64,000 nucleotides of DNA from Heliocidaris tuberculata (lineage: Eukaryota > Echinodermata > Echinoidea > Camarodonta > Echinometridae). Below are positions 1-10,497 of this stretch, one piece after another. Within the stretch, counting starts at the first letter, position 1. Every line of letters begins with the position of its first letter. The DNA is taken from assembly GCA_025618425.1 (NCBI GenBank), contig CM046835.1, positions 19,003,374 through 19,067,373 on the forward strand, written 5' to 3'. The position numbers were made by a program, and so were the translations under genes. The notes below the pieces were generated by a model. That model had not been told where the DNA came from, made no database searches, and saw only the letters and a program-made list of their open reading frames with translations.

Positions 1-1132
1 TATTCCCTTGCACTTCTTCCTATGCATTGGCTTCGATTTTGATTTGGTTATTTGATTTTACATTTTTGAAAGTAGTGAAATTGTGTAATAATGGCTAGTG
101 ACAAAGTGACATTCCAGACAAAATGGATGCCTTGGCGTGCATGTACATGCTTAAAGTCAGTAAACACTTAAATTGTGTGAATAAATGTATAAATTCAACC
201 TCAAAACACTTTACCAGGCCTTCTATGGGTTAACGGTTAAAGAGTGTGAAGAAAATGAAGGAAAACATTAAACCTCTTTGTGCGGAACCCTACTCCAAGT
301 TCGGTTCTGTGTGGGCGATTATTCTATGCGAGCGCTTTTTGTTTATTGGGAGTGTCTTCAACTTGCCATATATCTTTTCTAATCAACTTTTTGAAGCTCA
401 TATTTTGAATATAGTATAGCGACATGGAACCCCTAATATACTAGCAAAATATTTTTTTGTGAGTGGTACACTTTCATCTCACATGGTATTTTAATGATAA
501 GTTACTTTTGTTTCTCCCTGGTTTATATCACTCACTAGCTGGGTATAATCATGGATGTATCTTTCCATTTGTTTTCTCAGCAATGAGCAGTTTAATAGAG
601 GCATATACCGTACCGTCACCTAAATGAGTTTCAATGTTTTCATAAGAATTTTACTCGTTTCCTTTGAACTCAAAACCCTGTAGACCCATCTGAAGAGAAG
701 TACCATTATCTTACATCAATAATATGATGCAACATTATCTGAATGTTAGGCTATTGGGATCTAACACCTAAAGTGCATGGCTAATGATGCCCTTAACACA
801 CTCTCACTGATGCGATATGATCTTTTGCAAAGATGTTGAGTGTATTATCCCATTATCTGACCTACATTCAATCTCTTTCTCATTTTTACTCTACCTCTTT
901 AAAAACATTTTTTACCTTGATCCTTCTCTTTCTACCACATATTCTCTAGTGTACTTTCTCTGAATGTCTCTTGTTCATTTCTCTTTTTTTGTTCTTTGTC
1001 CAGTCTTTTTCAAAAAATACATCTCTTTCTATTTCTTTCTGTTGCTTTATCCTATATCAATCTTTTTTGTGTCATTACCTCTTGTTTTGCTTGAAACAAT
1101 ATAGTATTGTTTCATGTTGCAAAGGAAAGATA
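1..1132. other. Anonymous AT-rich DNA, no gene seen
   Basis: I see no splice-bounded exon, RNA gene or clear repeat here. The only open frame of note is near 971-1180. It is a run of F, L, S and C codons from pyrimidine-rich DNA and does not look like protein. Confidence 0.6.
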
Positions 1133-1549
1133 TTAACCCTTTCAGGACAATTGACCACATTTTGTGGTTTGGTTCAATAGCTTTTGATTCAGAGATCTAA
1201 AAAATATAAAAGATGGATCAGTAGAAAGAGAAAAAAAAATCTGTATACACTATGTCCATTTCTGTTACATTACCATATTGCGTTTTGATGCCAGGAATTT
1301 TAAAACAAGAATAAGATTTAAAATCCTTAGATTGGCATCACATTGAGATGTTCAAAATCATTGTTTTCCATCAAAATTGGCAATTTTTTGAACTTTTCGC
1401 CATAATAATTCACCATGTATATTGTATTCATAGACATTATACCTTATTAGAACCATGTAGCACTAAAAGAAAAATATTATTGTTGCCAATTTGAAGAACA
1501 AAATGAGATCAATTTAGCCCTTAAATAATTCCTGTCCTGAAAGGGTTAA
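1133..1549 (+). mobile_element. TTAA-flanked foldback element, family C, copy 1
   Basis: The element starts TTAA-CCCTTTCAGGACA and ends TGTCCTGAAAGGG-TTAA, so the termini are inverted and both ends carry the four-base TTAA. The inner sequence begins with ATTGACCACATTTTGTGG. The same 416-417 bp element recurs at 19849, around it from 19785, and in reverse orientation at 62492. It encodes nothing. TTAA duplications are characteristic of piggyBac-type transposition, so this is best read as a non-autonomous element of that kind. Confidence 0.85.
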
Positions 1550-2384
1550 TAAGCATCTTTTAGTTTGTGTGATGGTGTTGTGGTACACTTAGTTGAAGCA
1601 GATTTCTTTTGATGCACTGATTCTTTTCCATTTCTTGTTAATATTTTTACAATTTTTGAAGTGGTTGGAGTTTGCTAATTAAGTGAATTTTGTAATATGT
1701 ACATTTTGAAATGGCAATTAATGAATGATTTTTTTATTCTGTCCTCAAGGAATGTTTGTAGACCTTAAAGGCAGAATATATCTTTTGATCTTGCTCTCTT
1801 ACAAAATATTCTCTAGTTGCTCTTACGTCAACAAACCCCAACATTGACAAGACTTATGAAATTAGGCTCACACGGTTGCTATCTCTCTTGGGATTTGTAG
1901 TAAAATACAAAGAAAAGATCCAAGCCATTTCTGTTGTGCCATTTAGGTCAGCAGTGGAGATGATACGCCTGTCGTGCGTAAAATTAAGGGCATGGGCTGC
2001 TTAACCAGTTAGAACAAATAACCTGCAGTTATTGAGCCTGAATTAAAGGTATACATCTGTAATGTTGAAAATGGAATGATTTTCCATTGTCGTAATACTT
2101 CAGAAAGTAATACATATCCTCCTTCCCCATTTTAGTTCAGGAATACTTGATTTTTAAAAAACTTAAATGTACACACTAATGTATTTTTCCATCTTGGATC
2201 TATATAAACCTTTTTTGCAGCATGATACATTTGCTAATATGGATCGATTTCATAAATAGTAAAAAATTTGTTGTTTTGAAATATTTATTTATTTTTGTTG
2301 TGTTAGACTTGTGTTGAAACAGCAAGGAATATTCATTTCACCATATTCATTATACTTTTCACCATTGATGGGATATTTCTGTAT
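1550..2384. other. Anonymous DNA, no gene seen
   Basis: AT-rich sequence with no supported exon, RNA or repeat. Confidence 0.55.
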
Positions 2385-2972
2385 TTAAAGGAAACCAAAA
2401 CCCAAGGAGAGAATCAATGTTATTGGAAAGTGAGAATTCAGAGAGGCACTTTACAAAAAAGTTTCATTAAAATTGGTTAAAAAATGAGAGAGTTATGGAA
2501 GTTTGAAAAGTCTCGTTTTACTTTCTATGGGGATCCTCAAATTGGCAAAATTGCTTCAAAATGGCTGATTTTGTGAACAACTCTTCATTTGTTTTGTACA
2601 CAGATTTTCAGATTTTCCTCATTATCTTTCAAGGTGCAGTTAATCTCCTTCTGAACTCAACATATATAATGGAAAATGTATTTTACAAAAACATATGTCG
2701 AGTTCAGGAGGAGACAAGGAGCACCCTGAGAGATAATGGGGAAAATCTGAAAATCTGTGTACAAAAGAAATGAAGAGTTGTTCACAAAATCAGCCATTTT
2801 GAAGCAATTTTGCCAATTTGAGGATCCCCATAGAAAGTAAAACAAGACTTTTCAAACTTCCATAACTCTCTCATTTTTTAACCAATTTTAATGAAACTTT
2901 TTGTAAAGTGCTTCTCTGAATTTTCACTTTCCAATAACATTGATTCTCTCCTTGGGTTTTGGTTTCCTTTAA
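2385..2972. mobile_element. TTAA-flanked long foldback element, family A
   Basis: The two halves are near-perfect reverse complements over about 250 bp each, around a short central loop near 2640-2725. The ends are TTAA-AGGAAACCAAAACCC and GGGTTTTGGTTTCCT-TTAA. The open frames of 60-70 codons on both strands are mirror images of each other and result from the palindrome. The structure fits a piggyBac-like MITE able to form a long hairpin RNA if transcribed. Confidence 0.85.
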
Positions 2973-3452
2973 GGAAAAGCATGGTTTTCAGTCAGAAAAA
3001 TGAAAAAATAGTTGCTTATATTCAGCTGTGATTGGATTCACTTTTGAAATCCTTCCAGGGAAATGAATCTAGTACTTTCCACCTCCCTAGCTTGCTCACA
3101 TTACCTACAGCACTTAACCATACTCAAGAAGGAGAGAAGGAGAGCAATAAATATTTGGAAGAAGGTTGACATAACATGCATAGGCTCATGATTGTGATGA
3201 GAGAGAGAACCAGAGCCAAACACTTCTGTAGAAACTTACAGATTGCTTTGAAATGTTGATAAAGTCAACACACTTCCAAGAAAGATATGCTCATGATAGA
3301 CAATCAAACCTCATGCTCCATCTCTCTCTATATCTCACCTCCTATTCTGATAACATGATTGATGAAAAATGTGCATTTCTAAGGTGACAAGTGGGCGGTG
3401 TTGCCTGTATACCCAAGCGTTATCGACCAAAGATAACATGCTCTTCACTTGC
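2973..3452. other. Anonymous DNA, no gene seen
   Basis: No exon or RNA gene. A segment near 3381 (GTGACAAGTGGGCGGTGTTG) resembles one at 4906 (GTGACATGTGGGGGTGTTAG), which suggests the duplicated block that follows extends into here. Confidence 0.45.
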
Positions 3453-4800
3453 ACGGTGTGACAGTTGGAAAGGTCTGATGTGAAATATTATAGCTTTGAA
3501 AAACACTTTCATATCTTATGTAGATGAAACACAAGAATTCACATTATTCTTCAGGATTGAAGGACATGTGCCTACTCTTGGGTGATGAAGAGGGAGGAGA
3601 AGAAGAGGAGGAAGAAGAAACTTTAGGGATGAGGATGGTGGAGGGAAGGCAAAGGAAGAAAGAAAAAGGAAAAGAAAAAAAATAAGAAGAAAAAAGTTGA
3701 AACATGAGAATGAGTTGTGGAGGGGAAGACAAATGAAGAAGAAGAAGAAGAAGAAGAAGAAGAAGAAGAAGAAGAAGAAGAAGAAGAAGAAGAAGAAGAA
3801 GAAGAAGAAGAAGAAGAAGAAGGAGGAGGAGGAGGAGGAGGAGGAGAGGAGGAGGAGGAGGAGGAGGAGAAGAAGAAGAAGAAGAAGAAGAAGAAGAAGA
3901 AGAAGAAGAAGAAGAAGAAGAAGAAGAAGAAGAAAGAAGAAAGAAGAAAGAAGAAGAAGAAGAAGAAGAAGAAGAAGAAGAAGAAGAAGAAGAAGAAGAA
4001 GAAGAAGAAGAAGAAGAAGAAGAAGAAGAAGAAGAAGAAGAAGAAGAAGAAGAAGAAGAGAAGAAGAAGAAGAAGAAGAAGAAGAAGAAGAAGAAGAAGA
4101 AGAAGAAGAAGAAGAAGAAAGAGGAGGAGGAGGAGGAGGAGGAGGAGGAGGAAGGAGAAGAAGGAAGAAGAAGGAGGAGGAGGAGGAGGAGGAGAAGAAA
4201 AGAAAAAGACTAAAGAAAGAGGCAAATGAAAGGGGAAAAGAGATTGGAATGATAAGGTTGATGGTTCTTCCTGAAAGGAAAAAGGAACTCCTCTCTTCAC
4301 CCTTGCAATATGTCAGTGGCACAGGTTGGATGTGAAGCAAAGAGAAAACACTTCCACATCTCACGTAGACAAAACATAACACTTGATATGACTTAGCATT
4401 TGTTTCTTGGGTTGAAGAATATTGGATAGGACTGCATTGAAAATGGAGGAAGATGGGAAGAAGAAGAAGAAGGAAAAGAAGAAGGAGAAGATGAAGAGAG
4501 ATAAGAAAATGGAAAATGGGTGAAGAGGAGAATGAGAAGGAAAAGGAAGAGCAGAAAGGAGAAAGGAGAAATGAAGAAGAAAGAGAAGAACAGAAGAAGA
4601 ATGTCATAAGAAGTAGGAGGAGGAGAAGGATTTTGGAAGCTGAAATTTGCACTTGAAATTTAATCTCTCAACTCACACTGTGGCAGTGGCATTAGTCAGG
4701 TGTGAAATCTTATAGCTATGAAAAAAACACTTCCACATCTCATGAAGATGAAAAAGCAATCATGACATCTAATGTTTCTACTTGAAAGTAAGAGGAAGAG
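3453..4800 (+). repeat. Triplicated unit, each copy followed by purine-rich sequence
   Basis: A short unique motif occurs three times: from 3453 (ends AACACTTTCATATCTTATGT), from 4309 (AACACTTCCACATCTCACGT) and from 4678 (AACACTTCCACATCTCATGA). Each is followed by GAA/GAG-rich sequence. This looks like a local tandem duplication in which the purine tail of one copy expanded greatly. Confidence 0.6.
3735..4199 (+). repeat. Long GAA/GAG triplet microsatellite
   Basis: About 460 bp of uninterrupted purine on the + strand, mainly (GAA)n with blocks of (GAG)n and (GGA)n near 3821-3868, 4120-4150 and 4170-4192. It gives long artificial open frames of E, K, R and G on this strand and F, L and S on the other. 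Tracts of this kind can form intramolecular triplexes. Confidence 0.97.
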
Positions 4801-4984
4801 CCCTTGATTGTTTACTCGATGGCCTTCTGTTGGTGCCTTGCTAACATTGGAAGGTTAATTTCACACTTAATTGAATTGCTCTACCATCTTGGGTTCTACT
4901 CAGAGTGACATGTGGGGGTGTTAGGTAGCAGATTGCATTAATTGGATGTTACGTTGATTGAAGCGTGGGAGCACTCTTAAAGTG

Positions 4985-5238
4985 GCTTTTGATTGTTACA
5001 GCCATTGCATGAATATAATATGTCATCAGGTGTATTAAATTTTTGTGATTGTAGAATAATCCATACAACTAATAGTTATGACCCTAAGTTTTGGAAAGTA
5101 AAGTGTCATGGGCGATCCAAATACGACAGGTTTTTTAACCTTTATGGAAAGCCCCGCATAATTTTGTATATGTATTTTAATTTATTGTTACTATGTATGT
5201 TGATTTTATCTTGCGAAATAAAATTGAATTGAATTGAA
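4985..5238 (+). mobile_element. Probable 3' end of a non-LTR retrotransposon
   Basis: The segment ends in GCGAAATAAAATTGAATTGAATTGAA. This pairs a polyadenylation-like AATAAA with a short tandem TTGAA tail, the usual 3' signature of CR1/L2-type LINEs or their SINE partners. A 79-codon frame runs through it but I do not recognise reverse transcriptase motifs. It may be 3' untranslated sequence of a truncated copy. Confidence 0.4.
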
Positions 5239-5604
5239 GGTGTTTTTTCCCTCTGTTTCTGTCCTTGTCTCCTGTCTCTAACTTTTAGAATGTTAGAATT
5301 CTTGCATCTGAATCATGCAAGTGATTCATTGTTTATGTACACTTAGTGGTTTTGATGTTTTCAAAGGGCTATATAAACATACCATGGTTTTGGGAAGAAT
5401 TGAATCAATTCTTTTATGATGCAACAAATGCTGTGTACAAACTTTGTATTTCAAGAATGGAGGTATATTAACAGATGAGACTGAAACACATTTATTTTTT
5501 TATTTCATTTTTTGGTTATTTTTTGTTATTTGTTATTTTTGTTTGTTTGTTTGTTGTTGTTTTTTTTTTTTGGGGGGGGGCGTCATTTTGCTGATGATCG
5601 TCAT

Positions 5605-5664
5605 GCAATATTCAACCAGTCTTTATTTAATTCTGCAATATTCAATCAGTCTTTATTTAATTCT
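5605..5664 (+). repeat. 30-bp direct duplication
   Basis: A 30-bp unit starting GCAATATTCAA and ending TTTAATTCT is present twice in tandem with one C/T difference. It lies just after a T-run and G-run at 5560-5580. Confidence 0.85.
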
Positions 5665-6511
5665 GCAATTAAAAAACATACAAACATCAAATATCAAAAA
5701 ATACAAAGCATTTAAAATAAAAACACAAGGTATACTATAATACATGAATTATTATGAAATAAGAAGAACTGAAAAGACCATTATTAAAAGCCTATTTAGG
5801 CTTGACAAGTTGATGGTCACGAAGGCGTAGAGTATATAACAAAGTATTAAATTGGCTTTATGGCAGTGAATATCTAAATGAACTTCACTACCTACAAATC
5901 AAATCAATGACCCTTGAATTTATACATGTCTTCATCTTTATAAGAGTATACTTTACAAAGATCAAGTGATCTATCTGTAAGAAAAATACACAAGAGATGC
6001 AAAATACACAAAAGATCATCATTGATAGCAGAAAAACAGCACATTCTTCCTACTGGTATATCTACCTCAAACTATCGCAGCATTTTGCATGGGTACCTTG
6101 AGCTTCTCCATGTATTGACTTAGGCTATCGGCAGTCTCGGAATGAATTGATTCTTTCCAATTACGGACAGCTGGGGAGAGAATTAAGTCTCTGTACAGCA
6201 GACTGTAGAGTAGACCAAGAGGTTTTACCCAAAATACTTAAAGGGGTCATCCTTTACAAGGTTTTAAATGTGCCTTCTTTGCATCAGTCAGATTTCTTGT
6301 TTGTAGCTCACATGGATCAATCTAATGTTATATATTGATATATGCTTCCATGATAAAATTTGAAAATTACCTTTCATTTTCAAAGGTCTTCTGTTGACTT
6401 TTGGTGGTCTAGAGAATGATGGTAACATTTACTTTCTCAGAATTGATTGAAACTGCTTACAAAGTAGCATTGCAGACATTTACACTATTTCTGTGTCAAT
6501 CCTTATGAGAA
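5665..6511. other. Anonymous DNA, no gene seen
   Basis: AT-rich sequence. The frame at 6147-6338 lacks splice signals and recognisable domains. Confidence 0.5.
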
Positions 6512-6934
6512 TAGCCCCACTTTCACACGGTAAAATTCTGTAACGCTTGTTAGTTTAAAGAGCCTTAAACTAATCAGCTTTACATGCGATGTCATTCACA
6601 CAAAATTTTTTTGTTGCGATCGTTCGAGATTCACTGCTGATTAAATGCGCAGTAGGGCCATTGCCCATCATAATAGCAGGTTACGTCAATCAAAGCGCAT
6701 GTCCGGTCTTAGCCCCACCCAGTTAGAGACGTATATCTATTCATACACAAAATCTCTTGCCTCCTTTATACGAACTTCATATCTGAAGGCTGCTCTGACC
6801 GGTCTTTAGATCGCGAGTTCGTATCTGTATGAACATCGTATAGTTCAATGTTCACACAGAGAAAATTTGCTTTGGAGCTGATTAGTTAATCAGCTTTCCA
6901 TACGATGAATTTAACCCTCATGTGAAAGGGCTGT
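6512..6934. mobile_element. Foldback element with AGCCC-CTTTCACA termini
   Basis: Left end TAGCCCCACTTTCACACGG is the imperfect inverse of right end TGTGAAAGGGCTGTA. Inner parts also match in reverse (AATCAGCTTTACATGCGAT against AATCAGCTTTCCATACGAT runs near the two ends). The middle has more CpG than its flanks. The ends resemble those of the element at 32519. Confidence 0.6.
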
Positions 6935-9350
6935 AGGAGGGAGAATGAAGTATAATCAAACTACATCTATTGTAAAACTAAGAAATGTTTAAAATTATTA
7001 CATGTTGCAAATTATCAGGATAAAAATAATGTTGAAGCCCATCCGATACTTCAAAAGTTAAGTTACCATTATGTATACTGGCAATATTTGATTACAAAGC
7101 ATAGTATATTGTGTACAGAGCTCTCTGTCAAATTGTATTGTGCATTCTATCACTAATTAAACAAAAGATGTGCAACTGTAATCATTAGTGCAAGTGTTTG
7201 TTTAATCCATGCAGTATTCACCCCAAATTAAAAGGAAATGTTGGCTTATCGGTTGACCACATGATCCAACTTGCCCTGGGGATGAAACTTAATGAGATTG
7301 AACCTGGGCAAAGACAATTAGAATATTAGACTGATATGGTAATCAGATGCAGAGAGCTTCACTGGCATGTCACACAACCTTCATCCCTGATGACATTGAA
7401 GGGAATTTTGCAGCAGTGAGAAAGGTTGTGACCTGGTTTTTATTGATAACAAGTGTGTTATGGATTCAAGCTCTATACTGAGCATAAACACAAGCTTTGT
7501 TAATAAAAGGAGCATAATTACTGTGCTCTATATAGGATTACTTCCCAAGAAAATCAATAATCTATATGGCGGAGTATTGATAATTTTATCCTTTATGGTA
7601 GCCTTGAGGTCTGTGAAAAAATTATTTTGTCCCTGTTGAATTCCTTATGATTTTACACTGAATAGTACAAACAACAAACAAATTATACCTGCCCTGTGCA
7701 TATAATGGAAAATGTGCAGTTGCTTAATCAATTCATTGAACTTAGAATTTGAAATTTAGGTAACTTATGACTGATCAAAAATAGGTTACGATCAATCATC
7801 TGTAGAGTATTGTCTCATTTGTTCATAAACTGGTTAGTTCCTATATCGGTGTATGCAGTCATCCAGCATTTCATTTTAAATTTCACTTGTTTGAGAGAGC
7901 ATTGTCTCTCATTTAGAATTATTCCTGACAGTTTCTTGAGATACAGTATTATTACCAGGACCCAAGAAAACCTTAAAAGAGAGATGGAATAGTAATAAAG
8001 TCAACATTATAGCCCTCAGGGATATCTGCATTGTTAGGAGAGGAACTCAGGCCATGCTGAGATACAGAGAATCATTAATTTTCACAGGCATCAGTACATA
8101 AAATGGAAATGACCTTAGAGCCCATTAAGTGTATCATAGCAACACAGAAAGTGGAAAAGATATATACAGGAATAAGTTAACCTTTATAGAGAATCAGCAT
8201 TTAATAGACATAGCTCAACCCTCCCCCATCCAGTGCATTGATGACCACTTTCCATAAGCATCCCTAGACAAGGATGTTAAAACAACAAGCTGCTGCCCAT
8301 TATCAGAAACGATAACAAACATTAAGGCCAAGGAGAATGTGTAGGATATTGGTCATGTGATATGCGATAAGTGTTTTTATGCACTTAACTGTAAAAGCAA
8401 GCAGCATATGGGAGTAGTTTTTGTATACAAAAAAAAAATGTTTATAGCTTGGCACAGAAAGTGTAACAGCAAGAGGTAGTAGTACACTCTATTGATAAAA
8501 CATACAGGGCAGTTTAAATATGAATTTATATCTGCAATTTAGAATGAAATCATATGGAGAAATTGTTACTCTCTAAGATCTGAAAGTTGGCAGTACAGAT
8601 CATTAGTTATGATAAATATAATACCCTGATTTTCTACCAGTATATTAACCGTTTGGATTGATTTTTGGTCAAGTTATTTAAATGTTAACTTGTACCTTTA
8701 AGTTAAGTTATATTTCTACAAGCTCAGGCATTTTTGATGCTTGCCCTATACAACATCACTTGTTTCAAAAGAACATTGTTGAAAAATAGAAATACTGTAA
8801 AGTATTAATTTTCATCATGTTTTTTAATTGCACATTGTCTGTATGCCCCAGTGATTCAGTATGGTATATTTGTCATCCCTTGCAGAAATCTAATAAATAT
8901 TATTCCAGTAAGGATTCAGTATTTAATGGTGATCATGCATTTGGAATACGAATAATCAATAGATGTATATCACATTCATGATGTAAAGTGAACTCCTCAG
9001 AAATGCACCGAAGCTTGAATTTCAGCTGGACCAGAAATCTGCTATACCAATTGACATGTTTCCATCAGGGAATGTATTCAGTTAAAGCAATCAAATGAAC
9101 ATTATTAGATTGTATGAGGAGGAATGTAAAAACCAGGGTATCATTTGATTCAAAAGTGAAATAAGACTGCTTTGACGTCATTTGCCAGACATTGTTTAGA
9201 CCTGTCAATCATCGCTCTCTTCTGATGCTGATATGGAAATTGTGAACTTGTAAGTGAGAGAGCTGGTCCTCTTCTTTACTTTTTCCTGCTCTTTTTCTTT
9301 CTTTTCTCTACTTGCCACCACAGAAGGAGATATTCTGAGTGTTATATTTG

Positions 9351-9357
<7 letters not shown>
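6935..9357. other. Anonymous DNA, no supported gene
   Basis: No gene is supported in these 2.4 kb. One patch deserves note: a perfect TGACGTCA at 9173-9180 followed by a good donor TT|GTAAGTGAG at 9249. It is discussed in the findings as a possible promoter with first exon. Confidence 0.5.
9173..9180. promoter_or_regulatory. Perfect TGACGTCA palindrome (CRE-like)
   Basis: The sequence matches the full consensus cAMP response element bound by CREB/ATF proteins. Function is only inferred. An 8-bp site occurs by chance about once per 65 kb, and less often in AT-rich DNA. Confidence 0.25.
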
Positions 9358-9382
<25 letters not shown>

Positions 9383-9590
9383 TCCCCCTCCCTTTTTCTC
9401 AGTTTTCTTGGTTTTCTTGGTCTTCTTTGATGTTTTTCCTGCATTTTACCTGTAGTCTGTCCTACTGATCATTTGAAGCAAAGGGTTTTATTTCAAAAGC
9501 GTAATTCTCTCTCCCTCTCTCTCTCCCTCTCTCTCTCCCTCCTTTTTCTTTCTTTCTTTCTGTATTTCTCTACCTACTATTACTCTATCA
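9358..9590. repeat. CT microsatellites
   Basis: A pure (CT)n run near 9358-9381 and a second CTCTCCCT-type run at 9508-9545, with T-rich spacer. The LINE remnant begins just downstream, so it may have inserted into this pyrimidine tract. Confidence 0.85.
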
Positions 9591-10497
9591 GTCAAAATGA
9601 AAGATCATATTTTGAAAGAAGTGTATGTTGCCCCGTTTGTTAGGATTCATTTTGATAGGCATCTCACTTGGGTTGATCATGTCAACTCTGTTTGTAATAT
9701 ACTGCACAGGAAAGTAGGAATTCTATATCAAGTGATACATTTTGTTCCAAAGAGGGTACTTTTATTACTGTATCGTTCATTTATCCAAACACATATATCA
9801 TATGGTCTTGAGGTATGGGGATGCACATCTGCTGTAATTATAAATTAAGTTCATGTTGTACAAAAGATGGCAATAAGAACAGTTACTTTTAGAAAATATA
9901 GATCACCTTCCGCTCTCTTATTTCATTCATTACGTGGATTGGACATTTTCAAATTGTACAGATTGTTAGTGTCAACATTTATGTATAAGTTGATGAACCA
10001 GCAACTGCCTCATTCAATATATGATTACTGTAAGTTTTGTGATAACAATATGGTACAAGGCAGAAAGATGCTAAAACACTACTCTTGCCTAGAGTGAGAA
10101 CAGAGCATGACAAAAATTCAATCAATTGCAAGTTCTGAAGTATGGAATAGTCTGCCGAAAGATATCAGAAGAAAATGCTCTTTCCATTCATTCTGTACAG
10201 CTGCAAAAGATCATTTATTACAAGAGTATATTCAACAACCATCTTATCTGTCTTAGTGTAGATATTACCTACTCTATTTTATGTCATAGGAACTTTTTAC
10301 TAGAAATGTAATCCATTTATAATGTAAGTGTATTTTCATATTTGTCCCTAGGGTGCCTCACCCTACTAGCAGTATTGCTATCTAGTGGTGTCCTATTACC
10401 AAATATTTGTTTTTCAAATGTATACTATATTGTGATCAATTATTGGTAATAAAGTTCTTTCATTCATTCATTCATTCATTTTTATTCATTCATTCAC
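9591..10497 (+). mobile_element. 5'-truncated, frameshifted LINE (reverse transcriptase C-terminus)
   Basis: Three frames together read as the end of a non-LTR retrotransposon polyprotein: an FDRHLTWVDHVN block (thumb region), then LLYRSFIQTHISYGLEVWG, then MAIRTVTFRKYRSPSALLFH and LLVSTFMYKLMNQQLPHSIY, then a decayed tail with the expected RTE, VWNSLPKDIRRK and LLQEY pattern. This pattern is the conserved C-terminus of CR1/L2/jockey-like reverse transcriptases. An in-frame stop after residue 83 and two or more frameshifts make it a dead copy. The 3' end has AATAAAG followed by (CATT)n, a typical LINE tail, so the insertion is plus-strand and lacks the endonuclease and polymerase active site. 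Confidence 0.85.

Noticed and set aside
2561..2845. Similar 60-70 codon frames on both strands
   Set aside because: Mirror images produced by the long inverted repeat of the family A element.
3516..4652. Long open frames of L/S/F, E/K/R or G across the purine tract
   Set aside because: They are translations of GAA/GAG repeats in all frames, with no unique protein sequence.
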